The notes under the pieces were generated by a model. That model ran no database searches. It saw only the letters and a program-made list of their open reading frames with translations, and was not told the origin of the DNA. The position numbers and the translations under genes are program-made. A stretch of 64,000 nt of DNA from NCBI RefSeq assembly GCF_900156865.1, contig NZ_LT732529.1, positions 4,202,613-4,266,612 of the forward strand, in the 5' to 3' direction. Position 1 is the stretch's first letter. Each line of letters begins with the position of its first letter. Positions 54,869-63,389 of the stretch are shown here, in pieces. This DNA comes from Litchfieldia sinesaloumensis. GTDB taxonomy: Bacteria > Bacillota > Bacilli > Bacillales > Bacillaceae_L.

Positions 54869-57190
54869 ATGAGAAAAGTCTTAAATCTAAATCATTCTTG
54901 GAAATTTTCGAAGCAGCATGAAGAAATTATAAGTGAAGTTTCCTTTAATAATCAAAACTGGGAGGAAGTATCTTTACCACATACATGGAACGCAATTGAT
55001 GGGGCGAATGGCAATGAATTTTACCGTGGTGCATGTTGGTATCATAAAAATCTTATGTTGCCAATAGAAGAGCAAAGAAACCATGTATTTATTGAGTTTG
55101 AAGGTGCAAATAGTGTAACCGATGTGTTCCTAAATGGTAAGCATCTTGGTCAACACCGAGGAGGGTATTCCACATTCCGCTTTGATTTAACGGAGAATTT
55201 TATTTTTGGTAAACCAAATGTGTTAGCTGTAAGAGTAGACAATTCTGACTTTAAAGACGTATATCCATTGAGAGCAGATTTTACCTTCTATGGTGGTATT
55301 TATCGTGATGTTAATTTAGTCGTTGTCAACCCAGTTCATATAGATTTATTGGATCATGGATCACAAGGTATTTATGTGATACAAGAAGAAGTGACAAATG
55401 AGTTGGCTAAACTTCGTTTGCAAACACGAGTTACAAATAATTTGAAGATAGACACCAAGGTTAGACTGTGGGTTGATTTGTTTGATCAAGTGGGTAATCA
55501 AGTCAGTAATCGAGCGGCGGAGGTAAACCTCAAAAGTGGAGAAACAAAACCTGTTGATTTAGCTTTATTTATTAATAATCCAAAGTTATGGAATGGCATG
55601 GAAAATCCACATATGTACGAAGCGCGTGTTTCCTTACAGAACTACAATGATACACTAGATGAAGTTATTGTCCCATTTGGTGTTCGGTATTTCCATGTTG
55701 ACCCAAAACGCGGGTTATACCTAAATGGTAAGAATGTACGATTAAATGGTGTAGCTAGACATCAAGACCGAAAAGATATGGGATGGGCAATCACACATAA
55801 AGAGCATAAAGAAGATATGGAACTTATAAAAGAAATTGGAGCAACTTCTATTCGTCTAGCACACTACCAACATGATCAATATTTCTATGATTTATGTGAC
55901 CATGAAGGGATTATTGTTTGGGCGGAAATTCCTTTCATTACTGAAATGTCTGAAACGGATTTAACCGGTCAGAATGCTAAGTTGCAAATGATAGAATTAA
56001 TTCGTCAGAATTTTAATCATCCGTCTATTCTATTTTGGGGTATTCAAAATGAAATTCAAATTGGAAGCAAATATGAAAAAGAGGTTAGACAAGTTGTTCG
56101 TGAACTAAACCAATTGACAAAACAAGAAGATCCAACTCGCTTAACAACAATGGCCAATGTTTTCATGGTAGAGGATACAGATGAGTATAACTTTATGACA
56201 GACGTAATTGGATATAACAAGTATTACGGCTGGTACAATGGGAAAGCTGAGGACTTTGCTCCATGGTTAGATAGTTTTCATGAAATAAATTCTAATACGA
56301 GCCTTTGTATTTCTGAATACGGTGCCGAGGGAATTATAGAATACCATAGTGATGAACCAAAAGTGAAAGATTACACAGAGGAATACCACGCCCTTTATCA
56401 TGAAAAAGTCTGGAAAATATTTGAGGAACGCCCTTTTTTATGGGCTACCTATGTATGGAATATGTTTGACTTTGGTGCGAATATTCGTGATGAAGGTGGT
56501 GTAAAGGGGCGAAACAATAAAGGGCTTGTCACATACGATAGAAAAGTAAAAAAAGATGCTTTCTTCATGTACAAGGCGCATTGGTCTAACGATCTATTTG
56601 TTCACCTAACAGGTAAACGTTATGTAGAACGTGCAAATGAAAAATCAGATTTTAAGGTATATACAAACTGTGAACAAGTTACGTTGTTTGTTAATGGTGA
56701 AGAAATTGAAACACAGTCAGCAATTGATAGAATTGTTGTCTTTAAAGATATTATTTTAGCAGACGGGTCAAACTACATACAAGTCAAAGCCCAGACTGGT
56801 GATTTGGTATTTGATGATCACGCATGGTTTGAGAAGGTAGCAAATGCAAATCTTAGCTATAATGCACCTGTAGATGATACGGGTAGGGTTGCAAACTGGT
56901 TTGACATACCTGAGTTTGATGATGATGAACTAATCGGGGACATTGAAGTCCCAGAAGGCGTGTATTCTACAGGAGATACGCTACAGGAATTGTTTGAAAA
57001 TGATGAGACAAAAGATATTGTTTTAAGTATATTAGGGGATCTTACAAAAATTCCAATGTATGGCATGATGAAGGGATTTAAACTTGATGTACTTGCATCA
57101 ATGGCCAGTGCAGAAGAAGGAGAAAACTCACTATTTGACGAACGCAGGCTTAAACGATTAAACCGAGAGTTAGTTAAGATTAAAAAGTAG
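54869..57190 (+). CDS. GH2-family beta-galactosidase/glucuronidase-type enzyme
   Basis: A 773-residue GH2 enzyme: sugar-binding domain with SWKFSKQHEE and VFIEFEGANSVTDVFLNGKHLG, immunoglobulin-like domain, and barrel with the acid/base Glu in GIQNEIQ near residue 397 and the nucleophile in ISEYGAEG near 490. DKRHxDRKDMGWA-type motif (RHQDRKDMGWAI) is intact. The last 80 residues (VYSTGDTLQELFEND onward) are a helical tail related to those of GH78 and GH3 here. No signal peptide. Its own promoter (site C) drives it; no clear terminator after. Confidence 0.86.
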   Translation: MRKVLNLNHSWKFSKQHEEIISEVSFNNQNWEEVSLPHTWNAIDGANGNEFYRGACWYHKNLMLPIEEQRNHVFIEFEGANSVTDVFLNGKHLGQHRGGYSTFRFDLTENFIFGKPNVLAVRVDNSDFKDVYPLRADFTFYGGIYRDVNLVVVNPVHIDLLDHGSQGIYVIQEEVTNELAKLRLQTRVTNNLKIDTKVRLWVDLFDQVGNQVSNRAAEVNLKSGETKPVDLALFINNPKLWNGMENPHMYEARVSLQNYNDTLDEVIVPFGVRYFHVDPKRGLYLNGKNVRLNGVARHQDRKDMGWAITHKEHKEDMELIKEIGATSIRLAHYQHDQYFYDLCDHEGIIVWAEIPFITEMSETDLTGQNAKLQMIELIRQNFNHPSILFWGIQNEIQIGSKYEKEVRQVVRELNQLTKQEDPTRLTTMANVFMVEDTDEYNFMTDVIGYNKYYGWYNGKAEDFAPWLDSFHEINSNTSLCISEYGAEGIIEYHSDEPKVKDYTEEYHALYHEKVWKIFEERPFLWATYVWNMFDFGANIRDEGGVKGRNNKGLVTYDRKVKKDAFFMYKAHWSNDLFVHLTGKRYVERANEKSDFKVYTNCEQVTLFVNGEEIETQSAIDRIVVFKDIILADGSNYIQVKAQTGDLVFDDHAWFEKVANANLSYNAPVDDTGRVANWFDIPEFDDDELIGDIEVPEGVYSTGDTLQELFENDETKDIVLSILGDLTKIPMYGMMKGFKLDVLASMASAEEGENSLFDERRLKRLNRELVKIKK

Positions 57191-57509
57191 AAATCTTAGA
57201 TTGTTCTATTGAAAACGAAAATTAATTTTAGTAGTTTTAAAACAAGAAATTTACTACTGTTTCGGATATAGGAGGAATGAAATTAAGGTAACTTTAACAA
57301 ACTTGATTGGTTAATAGAGAGACACAACATAGTGATGTTCGAAGGTATGCTACACAGATTAAGAAAGACTAGTTTAACTTACTTAAGAAATCAAAGTATA
57401 GGTCAGTATTGATGCTGTCACTTCAACTTATTTTGAGGATCCTTGTTGTGTCTTCTTTATAATATTTTCTCTAAATTGAGTGCTGAAAAACAAATGTTTA
57501 GTACAAATG
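57191..57509. other. Gap with a long-range inverted repeat
   Basis: GACACAACA (57321-57329) pairs perfectly with TGTTGTGTC (57444-57452) across 114 nt, followed by T-rich DNA. An AGGAGG-like site followed by a four-codon frame lies near 57272-57290. This may be the 3' structure of the GH2 transcript. Confidence 0.4.
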
Positions 57510-57561
57510 TACCAAAAGTAATACTAAATTGCCATACTGATACCTATAGTTCTGCTAAGAT
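57510..57561 (+). promoter_or_regulatory. Regulon operator and promoter D (second symporter)
   Basis: Half-sites TACCA (57510) and TGCCA (57530) start 20 bp apart; the -10-like TAAGAT starts at 57556, 26 bp after the proximal half-site. Confidence 0.72.
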
Positions 57562-57566
57562 TTACT

Positions 57567-57580
57567 CGTAAGCGCTTTAT
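57567..57580 (+). promoter_or_regulatory. cre-like site at promoter D start point
   Basis: CGTAAGCGCTTTAT matches most of the cre consensus; AAGCG begins 14 bp after the start of the -10. Confidence 0.5.
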
Positions 57581-57644
57581 TATTTAAATTAATTTGAGGT
57601 ATTAAAGCTAATTTGTTTAAAGGAGGGAAGAGGGAAAGGTAAAT

Positions 57645-57677
57645 ATGAAGATTGAACTGGATTATTTAGGAGATTAA
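57645..57677 (+). CDS. Possible 10-residue leader peptide
   Basis: ATG at 57645 opens a 10-codon frame (MKIELDYLGD) ending in TAA, preceded by GGAAAGG. It lies in the untranslated leader of the symporter mRNA. It could be a regulatory uORF or a chance reading. Confidence 0.25.
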   Translation: MKIELDYLGD

Positions 57678-57771
57678 TTTTCTGAATAGTAAAACTATTT
57701 GGTCCAAAAGTATCATAATAAACGATTAGCTGTTAAATTTTAATTCTTTGAAAATTTGTGAGGGGGGAATT

Positions 57772-59280
57772 ATGATGGATAAAAAGAAAGAGAAAGCGTT
57801 AGTAAAAGATCAAGTTGGAGAACAAGAAAACAACATTAATCGTGCCCAGATGTGGCAATTAATATTATTCCCTGCTGGTGGTTTTTCACAAGGTGTATTT
57901 ATGGGACTAATGATGCTAGTTTCCTATTATGCAGCAGGTATAGTAGGACTCGGTACAGTGGTTGCCTCACTAGTTATAACAGGAACAAGGATATTCGATA
58001 GTATTACTGACCCTATTGTAGGTTTAGTTCTAGACAAAACTAAAGGAAAGTATGGTAAAGTGAGACCGTTTTTTCTGGCCGGATTCTTACTAATGTCTCT
58101 ATCTACTTTACTAATGTTTTTTACAGCTCACCTTGCTCCCGAGGGGATAAAACTTGTTTATTTTATTTTATTATATGGAATTTATATTCTAGGTTACACT
58201 TGTACTGGGGTTGCGAATCTTTCAGGTCAAGCAATTATTACTAGAGACCCCAAACAGCGCCCAATACTAGGTGGTTTTCAGACTACTTACACTACTGTTT
58301 ACTTTGCATTTTTCGGGATGTATCTGTCACTTTATTTAGTACCTAAACACCAAGGTTTTAATAATGCTTCTTTATTCCAAGAATTTGTTATTACTACAGT
58401 TATACTTTCAGGAATTTTAGTTACACTAGGTATACTTGCTATTTGGTCAAAGGATAGAGTTGAAAATTTTGGAATTGGGGAAGTAAATAATATTAAAGTT
58501 AAAGATATGTGGCAGGTTTTGAAAGGTAACCGTCCATTACAATTATTTGTATTATCAGCAACATCAGACAAACTTGCCCTACAAACCCAATCAAATCAGG
58601 TTATTGGAGTTATGTTGTATGGAATAATTATTGGAAATTACGCAATGAGTGGACAAATGGCAATACCTGGACTTGTAGTGAATTTATTAATGTTATTTTT
58701 GGGGATTAGATATGCTATGAAGTTTGGTACAAAAAAAGGCTATGTAACTGCGGTATGGGGCTGTATAATTGTATATTCTTCATTGTTTTTCCTTTTATGG
58801 CTAGGAGACCCTTCTCAAATAGGTTTCGATAATATCGGCTTTATGACAATTGCTTTTGTAATCCTAGCTCTTGCGGGTCCAGCTTTTATTTTGTTATCTT
58901 CTGGTCTCACATATCCGATGATACCTGATATTGTAGATTACGAAACTTCTAAAACTGGCCGCTTTGTGCCTGGAATAATATCAACTACTTATTCTTTTAT
59001 TGATAAAATGGTTTCTTCACTTTCTCAAACAATTGTTGGTGTAGTTTTAGCTGGTATTGGGTTCAAAGCTGCATTTCCTGATGTAAACACACCATATTCT
59101 GAAAGCGTTTTTTGGGCAGCAATGTTCTTAAATATTGGTATAGTACTGATTGGATGGATTATTTCCTTAATTGCTATGAAATTCTATCCTTTAACTAAAG
59201 ATAGAATGATAGAAATTCAAAAAGAATTAAATGCCAGACGAAAAGATAGTAAAATTGAAGAAGATAGAATGATAAACTAA
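57772..59280 (+). CDS. GPH-family glycoside:cation symporter (second)
   Basis: A 502-residue, 12-span GPH/MelB-type symporter. Signature DSITDPIVGLVLDKTKGKYGKVRPFFLAGF near residues 75-104 and PDIVDYETSKTGRFVPG near 390. The two GPH carriers of the island differ clearly, so they may carry different glycosides. ATG at 57772 has GAGGGGGGAATT upstream; the longer open frame lacks an RBS. Monocistronic under promoter D. Confidence 0.85.
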   Translation: MMDKKKEKALVKDQVGEQENNINRAQMWQLILFPAGGFSQGVFMGLMMLVSYYAAGIVGLGTVVASLVITGTRIFDSITDPIVGLVLDKTKGKYGKVRPFFLAGFLLMSLSTLLMFFTAHLAPEGIKLVYFILLYGIYILGYTCTGVANLSGQAIITRDPKQRPILGGFQTTYTTVYFAFFGMYLSLYLVPKHQGFNNASLFQEFVITTVILSGILVTLGILAIWSKDRVENFGIGEVNNIKVKDMWQVLKGNRPLQLFVLSATSDKLALQTQSNQVIGVMLYGIIIGNYAMSGQMAIPGLVVNLLMLFLGIRYAMKFGTKKGYVTAVWGCIIVYSSLFFLLWLGDPSQIGFDNIGFMTIAFVILALAGPAFILLSSGLTYPMIPDIVDYETSKTGRFVPGIISTTYSFIDKMVSSLSQTIVGVVLAGIGFKAAFPDVNTPYSESVFWAAMFLNIGIVLIGWIISLIAMKFYPLTKDRMIEIQKELNARRKDSKIEEDRMIN

Positions 59281-59298
59281 CAATTGAATGGAGTTTTA

Positions 59299-59460
59299 GT
59301 GAAAACTTGTGAAAACGGCTACAAATACGGATTGGAACTACTGAATGTAGGGAATCAGATAACTATAAAGGTAAACACCATTTCATCAATATGTTTTCGA
59401 TTACCACTATAGCCACGCGGAGGTAGTGTCACGATTCGTTTTAAAATGAAACTGAAATAA
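59299..59460 (+). pseudogene. Relic of the 3' end of a coding gene
   Basis: Reads VKTCENGYKYGLELLNVGNQ, continues, meets an in-frame TAG (59410-59412), then PRGGSVTIRFKMKLK to a TAA. The composition and final beta-strand pattern look like the C-terminus of a carbohydrate-active enzyme. There is no RBS or start. It suggests another enzyme gene of the island was lost after the symporter. Confidence 0.4.
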
Positions 59461-59721
59461 TAGAAGTTGTTAATAAAAGTGATGAATAGCAATTATCGAG
59501 TATTGTGAAAAAAGCCTTGAGAGTTAAGGATAGGATTGGAAGTTCTATGAATGTAGTTCAGGACTTTCAATCCTATTTTGTTATATGTAAATTCTACAGT
59601 TTGTTAATGAATGTAAGGGACGTACAATATACATATAGAAAGCCTATTTAAATATTAACCATTGTCGTAACTGGTGTTCTGATATGAAAGGTATTATTAC
59701 TGAAGAGAACGGGGTGTGTAA
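59461..59721. other. Gap with terminator-like hairpin
   Basis: AGGATTGGAAGT and a distal ACTTTCAATCCT form a stem at about 59531-59573, then ATTTTGTT. The rest is A/T-rich promoter DNA for the next gene. Confidence 0.5.
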
Positions 59722-60288
59722 ATGAGGAAGGTCATGCTGTTTCTAGCTTTTATGTTCAGTTGTACGATTCTGATAGGTTCTTTTCCTTCAATTACAAGTG
59801 CATGTTCGTGTGCACAACCACCAAGTGTGGAGGATGAATTAGAACGTTCAAAAGCGGTGTTCAGTGGAAAAGTTATTAATATCAGAGAGAAACGAAGCCT
59901 AAATGGATACACCTCAAAGTCCGTTCTCTTTGAAGTAAACAACACCTGGAAAGGTGTAAAGCAATCGCAAATTATTATTACCACTGGTCAAGGTGGTGGA
60001 GACTGTGGGTTCGATTTTATAGAAGATGAAGAGTATTTAGTCTATGCTTACGAGTCAACGATGTACGGAGAAGAAACACTCATAACAATCATTTGTGATC
60101 GAACAACTGAATTGGGTTCTGCGCAGGAAGATTTGGAAATACTCGGTGAAGGGCAGCCTCCGATTGAAAAAATAGATCTAACGGATAAGCATGAAGGAAA
60201 TCATCTATATATATGGGGTACAGTGATTTTAGCTACTGCGATAGTTTTGATCTTGATTATAAAAAGACGTAAAAAAACGATGGAATAA
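59722..60288 (+). CDS. TIMP/NTR-like membrane-anchored protein
   Basis: A 188-residue protein. Signal peptide (KVMLFLAFMFSCTILIGSF) ends near SITSA, exposing CSCAQPPSVEDELERSKAVF, a Cys-x-Cys start typical of TIMP-like (netrin-fold) proteins. Further Cys (GDCGFDF, TIICDR) could form disulfides. A C-terminal membrane span (GTVILATAIVLILIIKRRKK) anchors it facing outside. Bacterial members have no known role. RBS GGGGTG precedes the ATG. Confidence 0.75.
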   Translation: MRKVMLFLAFMFSCTILIGSFPSITSACSCAQPPSVEDELERSKAVFSGKVINIREKRSLNGYTSKSVLFEVNNTWKGVKQSQIIITTGQGGGDCGFDFIEDEEYLVYAYESTMYGEETLITIICDRTTELGSAQEDLEILGEGQPPIEKIDLTDKHEGNHLYIWGTVILATAIVLILIIKRRKKTME

Positions 60289-60304
60289 TTATTTAATACA
60301 AGTA

Positions 60305-60340
60305 GCACAACTAGAAATTCTCACTAGTTGTGCCTTTTTA
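60305..60340 (+). terminator. Terminator of the TIMP-like gene
   Basis: GCACAACTAG and CTAGTTGTGC form a perfect 10-bp stem around AAATTCTCA, followed by CTTTTTA. Confidence 0.88.
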
Positions 60341-60614
60341 ACGTTTCTTGTAAAGGATTTACAAGCCGTTATTGAATATAAATAGTTCCAACTATAGAAT
60401 GAATAACCTGCAGCGTCAATTCTGTTTAAATTTAGGACACTTAAAAATTCATACCAACATTAAGAATTTATTGAAAGTCTATTAATCTAGATTTTTCAAA
60501 ACGTCCTCAGGCCTTTCGTTGTGGAATTATAGATTATTTTTCAAACTCAAACAACATGATATAATACTATTGACTGAAAATTTAAATAAATAAATATTGG
60601 GCGGGGGAAATAGT
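60341..60614. other. Intergenic gap
   Basis: A/T-rich sequence with a TATAAT at about 60559-60564 as the probable -10 of the FAD gene. No ORF or other structure seen. Confidence 0.4.
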
Positions 60615-62270
60615 GTGGATTTTGATGTAATTGTTGTGGGAGCAGGACTCGCTGGTCTCGTAGCAACAGCAGAAATAGCTGATGCAGGGAAAAAGGTCTT
60701 GCTTTTGGATCAGGAGCCTGAAGCCTCAATGGGAGGGCAGGCATTCTGGTCGTTCGGCGGTTTGTTCCTGATTGACTCACCTGAACAGCGGCGGATGCGA
60801 ATCAAGGATTCCAAGGAACTGGCATGGCAGGATTGGATGGGAACTGCGGGGTTTGACAGGGAAGAGGATGAGGATTATTGGGGACGGAAATGGGCGGAAG
60901 CCTATGTGGATTTTGCTGCGGGAGAGAAGCGGGCTTGGTTATATAATATGGGAGTCCGGTTCTTTCCAGTAGTTGGTTGGGCGGAACGCGGCGGTTATCT
61001 TGCTGATGGACATGGCAACTCTGTCCCTCGCTTTCATATTGTTTGGGGAACAGGTCCTGCCATTGTTGCGCCTTTTGAACAACGGGTTCGTGAACACATG
61101 AAAAAAGGGCTAGTGGAGTTCCGTCCGCGGCATCGAGTTGATCAATTGGTAACCAATAATGGTGTGGTTGTTGGTGTAGGCGGTTCAATTCTTGTTCCTA
61201 GCTCTGCAGCCCGAGGTGAGGATAGCAGCCGAGAAGTGATCAGCAATTTTGAATATCGTGCCCAAGCGGTTTTGGTGTCGAGTGGCGGTATTGGTGGAAA
61301 CCTTGACCTAGTCCGAAAAAATTGGCCAAGCCGGCTTGGAGAGCCCCCAAAGCAAATGGTTACAGGTGTACCGGCATATGTTGATGGAAGGATGCTTTCC
61401 ATTACGGAGGAAGCTGGTGGACGAATTGTAAACCGGGATCGAATGTGGCACTACACAGAGGGACTTAAAAACTGGGATCCCATTTGGACTAATCATGGGA
61501 TTCGAATTCTTCCGGGACCATCCTCCATTTGGCTGGATGCAACCGGCAAGCGTTTCCCAGCCCCAAATTTTCCAGGTTTTGATACTCTAGGCACTCTCGA
61601 AGCCATTAAAAAAACCGGTTATGACTATTCCTGGTTTATATTGACACAAAAAATAATTGAAAAAGAATTCGCCCTCTCAGGGTCGGAACAAAACCCGGAC
61701 TTAACAGGGAAAAGTATTCGTAAAGTATTGGGACGGGCATTGCCCGGTCCATCTAATCCTGTAAAAGCGTTTATGGATCAAGGAGAGGATTTCGTGATTG
61801 CGAATAATCTGACCGACCTTGTTAAAGGCATGAATAAATTGACAGGAGAAAATTTACTGAATCTGTCTGATATTGAGCGGCAAATAAAAGCAAGAGACCG
61901 AGAAATCGATAATACCTTCACGAAGGATTTTCAGGTTACTGCGATACGAGGGGCCCGCAATTACCTTGGTGACAAATTGATTCGCGTGGTTTCACCACAC
62001 AAACTATTAGATCCGCAAAACGGTCCGTTGATTGCCGTCCGTCTGAATCTTTTGAGCCGCAAAACTTTGGGAGGACTGCAAACCGACTTGTCGAGCAGAG
62101 TCCTGAATTCTGAAGGAAAGCCGGTTCCAGGGCTATACGCTGCCGGAGAAGTTTCTGGTTTTGGTGGCGGCGGTATTCACGGTTATCGTGCCCTTGAAGG
62201 GACATTTGTTGGTGGTTGTCTATTTACAGGACGTGTAGCAGGACGGGCAATAGTCGCTGAATTATCGTAA
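60615..62270 (+). CDS. FAD-binding dehydrogenase (3-ketosteroid dehydrogenase-like)
   Basis: A 551-residue flavoprotein of the FAD_binding_2 group. The dinucleotide motif GAGLAGLVATAE at residues 11-22 and the C-terminal GEVSGFGGGGIHGYRALEG are intact; ASMGGQAFWSFGG lies near residue 40. Related enzymes oxidise steroids or reduce fumarate-type substrates; the actual substrate is unknown. GTG at 60615 is chosen because GGGCGGGGG is the RBS, which the TTG at 60597 would overlap. It is clearly more G+C-rich than its neighbours, suggesting recent transfer. Confidence 0.8.
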   Translation: MDFDVIVVGAGLAGLVATAEIADAGKKVLLLDQEPEASMGGQAFWSFGGLFLIDSPEQRRMRIKDSKELAWQDWMGTAGFDREEDEDYWGRKWAEAYVDFAAGEKRAWLYNMGVRFFPVVGWAERGGYLADGHGNSVPRFHIVWGTGPAIVAPFEQRVREHMKKGLVEFRPRHRVDQLVTNNGVVVGVGGSILVPSSAARGEDSSREVISNFEYRAQAVLVSSGGIGGNLDLVRKNWPSRLGEPPKQMVTGVPAYVDGRMLSITEEAGGRIVNRDRMWHYTEGLKNWDPIWTNHGIRILPGPSSIWLDATGKRFPAPNFPGFDTLGTLEAIKKTGYDYSWFILTQKIIEKEFALSGSEQNPDLTGKSIRKVLGRALPGPSNPVKAFMDQGEDFVIANNLTDLVKGMNKLTGENLLNLSDIERQIKARDREIDNTFTKDFQVTAIRGARNYLGDKLIRVVSPHKLLDPQNGPLIAVRLNLLSRKTLGGLQTDLSSRVLNSEGKPVPGLYAAGEVSGFGGGGIHGYRALEGTFVGGCLFTGRVAGRAIVAELS

Positions 62271-62485
62271 GGTACTTCTAAAATATACACATATGATAGT
62301 TTTTTCATTTTTAATGTTACTATGCGTACTCCAAGTGAAATCTTAATAGAATATAAGTGATAGGCTTAGAGGAGATTTTCCTTTAAGTCTTTTTAATTAC
62401 AAAATTTCCACAAAATATTTAAAAACAGATGCCCCTTTTTCACCACCGCTTCTCTATAACAATGATGAAAGGGTGGTGCATTCGT
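62271..62485. other. Intergenic gap
   Basis: A/T-rich, with no terminator of obvious strength and no ORF. Confidence 0.4.
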
Positions 62486-63352
62486 ATGAATTTAAAATCG
62501 GGCACAATTGATAGCTTTGAGTACTATTCAAAATTTGGAGACTTACCGGAGTTCAACAGACATATGGAGCTGTGGATGCTTAAATACAAGAATGACTTTT
62601 CAAAAGGCGAACTAGTAGGGTTAAAACGCCTTGTTCGTTATTCTGCAAAAATTCCGGGGATTTGCAATGCCAAGATTGGTACGATGCTGAAGTCCATCCA
62701 TGAGGAATACAATGGAAATGGTGTGTCTCGTTCGACTTTTAAACGGATGGTTCAAAAAGCAGCGGCTTTAGGTATTTTTACAGTTTATGAAACCGAGCGA
62801 AAGAATGGCTCACAATCTAGCAATCTTTACGTGTTTAATCGTTACCCAAAAATGACTACAACCCACAATGAACCACCTAAAAAGGAAATTTTGAACCACC
62901 CTAAAGAAACTAGTAATCCTTTTAAAACTAAACAAGATATAAAAGTACGTAAAGACGCTCCTCTAGATTTCACATTTACGAGTGATCGTGTTCCTGTTTC
63001 CTTTGTGGAAGTAGTAAAACCATTTTTTCCTGAAGCAAAAATAATTGAGGAGTATTGGAAAATGGCGACAATTGCATCTAGTAAACACAACCGTGATCAT
63101 GAGTGTGTAGATATAATTGAGCTATCTATTAAAGCCTTCAAACAAATGATTATCAAGCTAAAAAGAACTACGGTACACAATCCATTTGCCTATTTTTATG
63201 GGGTATTAACACGGAAGTTGGAAGAGTTATACTATCAGGAATTGGAAGAAGTAGAGGAATATTTCGCGGAAAGCATTAGCAAGCAGCGAAAAGAAGCATC
63301 AAAAAAATCAGAGCTATTTTTGTTACTTCAGGAGATATTGCCGCTTGCTTAG
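62486..63352 (+). CDS. Helix-turn-helix domain protein, replication-initiator-like
   Basis: A 288-residue soluble protein. The N-terminal 120 residues contain a helix-turn-helix (ELVGLKRLVRYSAKIPGICNAKI, then GVSRSTFKRMVQKAAALGIF); the remainder is a disordered linker and a helical region (EYFAESISKQRKEASKKSEL). It resembles the uncharacterised Bacillus HTH 'cytosolic' proteins that look like plasmid replication or DNA-binding accessory proteins. ATG at 62486 has GGGTGGTG upstream; the longer ORF from 62429 lacks one. Confidence 0.6.
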   Translation: MNLKSGTIDSFEYYSKFGDLPEFNRHMELWMLKYKNDFSKGELVGLKRLVRYSAKIPGICNAKIGTMLKSIHEEYNGNGVSRSTFKRMVQKAAALGIFTVYETERKNGSQSSNLYVFNRYPKMTTTHNEPPKKEILNHPKETSNPFKTKQDIKVRKDAPLDFTFTSDRVPVSFVEVVKPFFPEAKIIEEYWKMATIASSKHNRDHECVDIIELSIKAFKQMIIKLKRTTVHNPFAYFYGVLTRKLEELYYQELEEVEEYFAESISKQRKEASKKSELFLLLQEILPLA

Positions 63353-63389
63353 GTTGTAATCGTGCAAGTGTAACCCCGAATTAAGTGTG

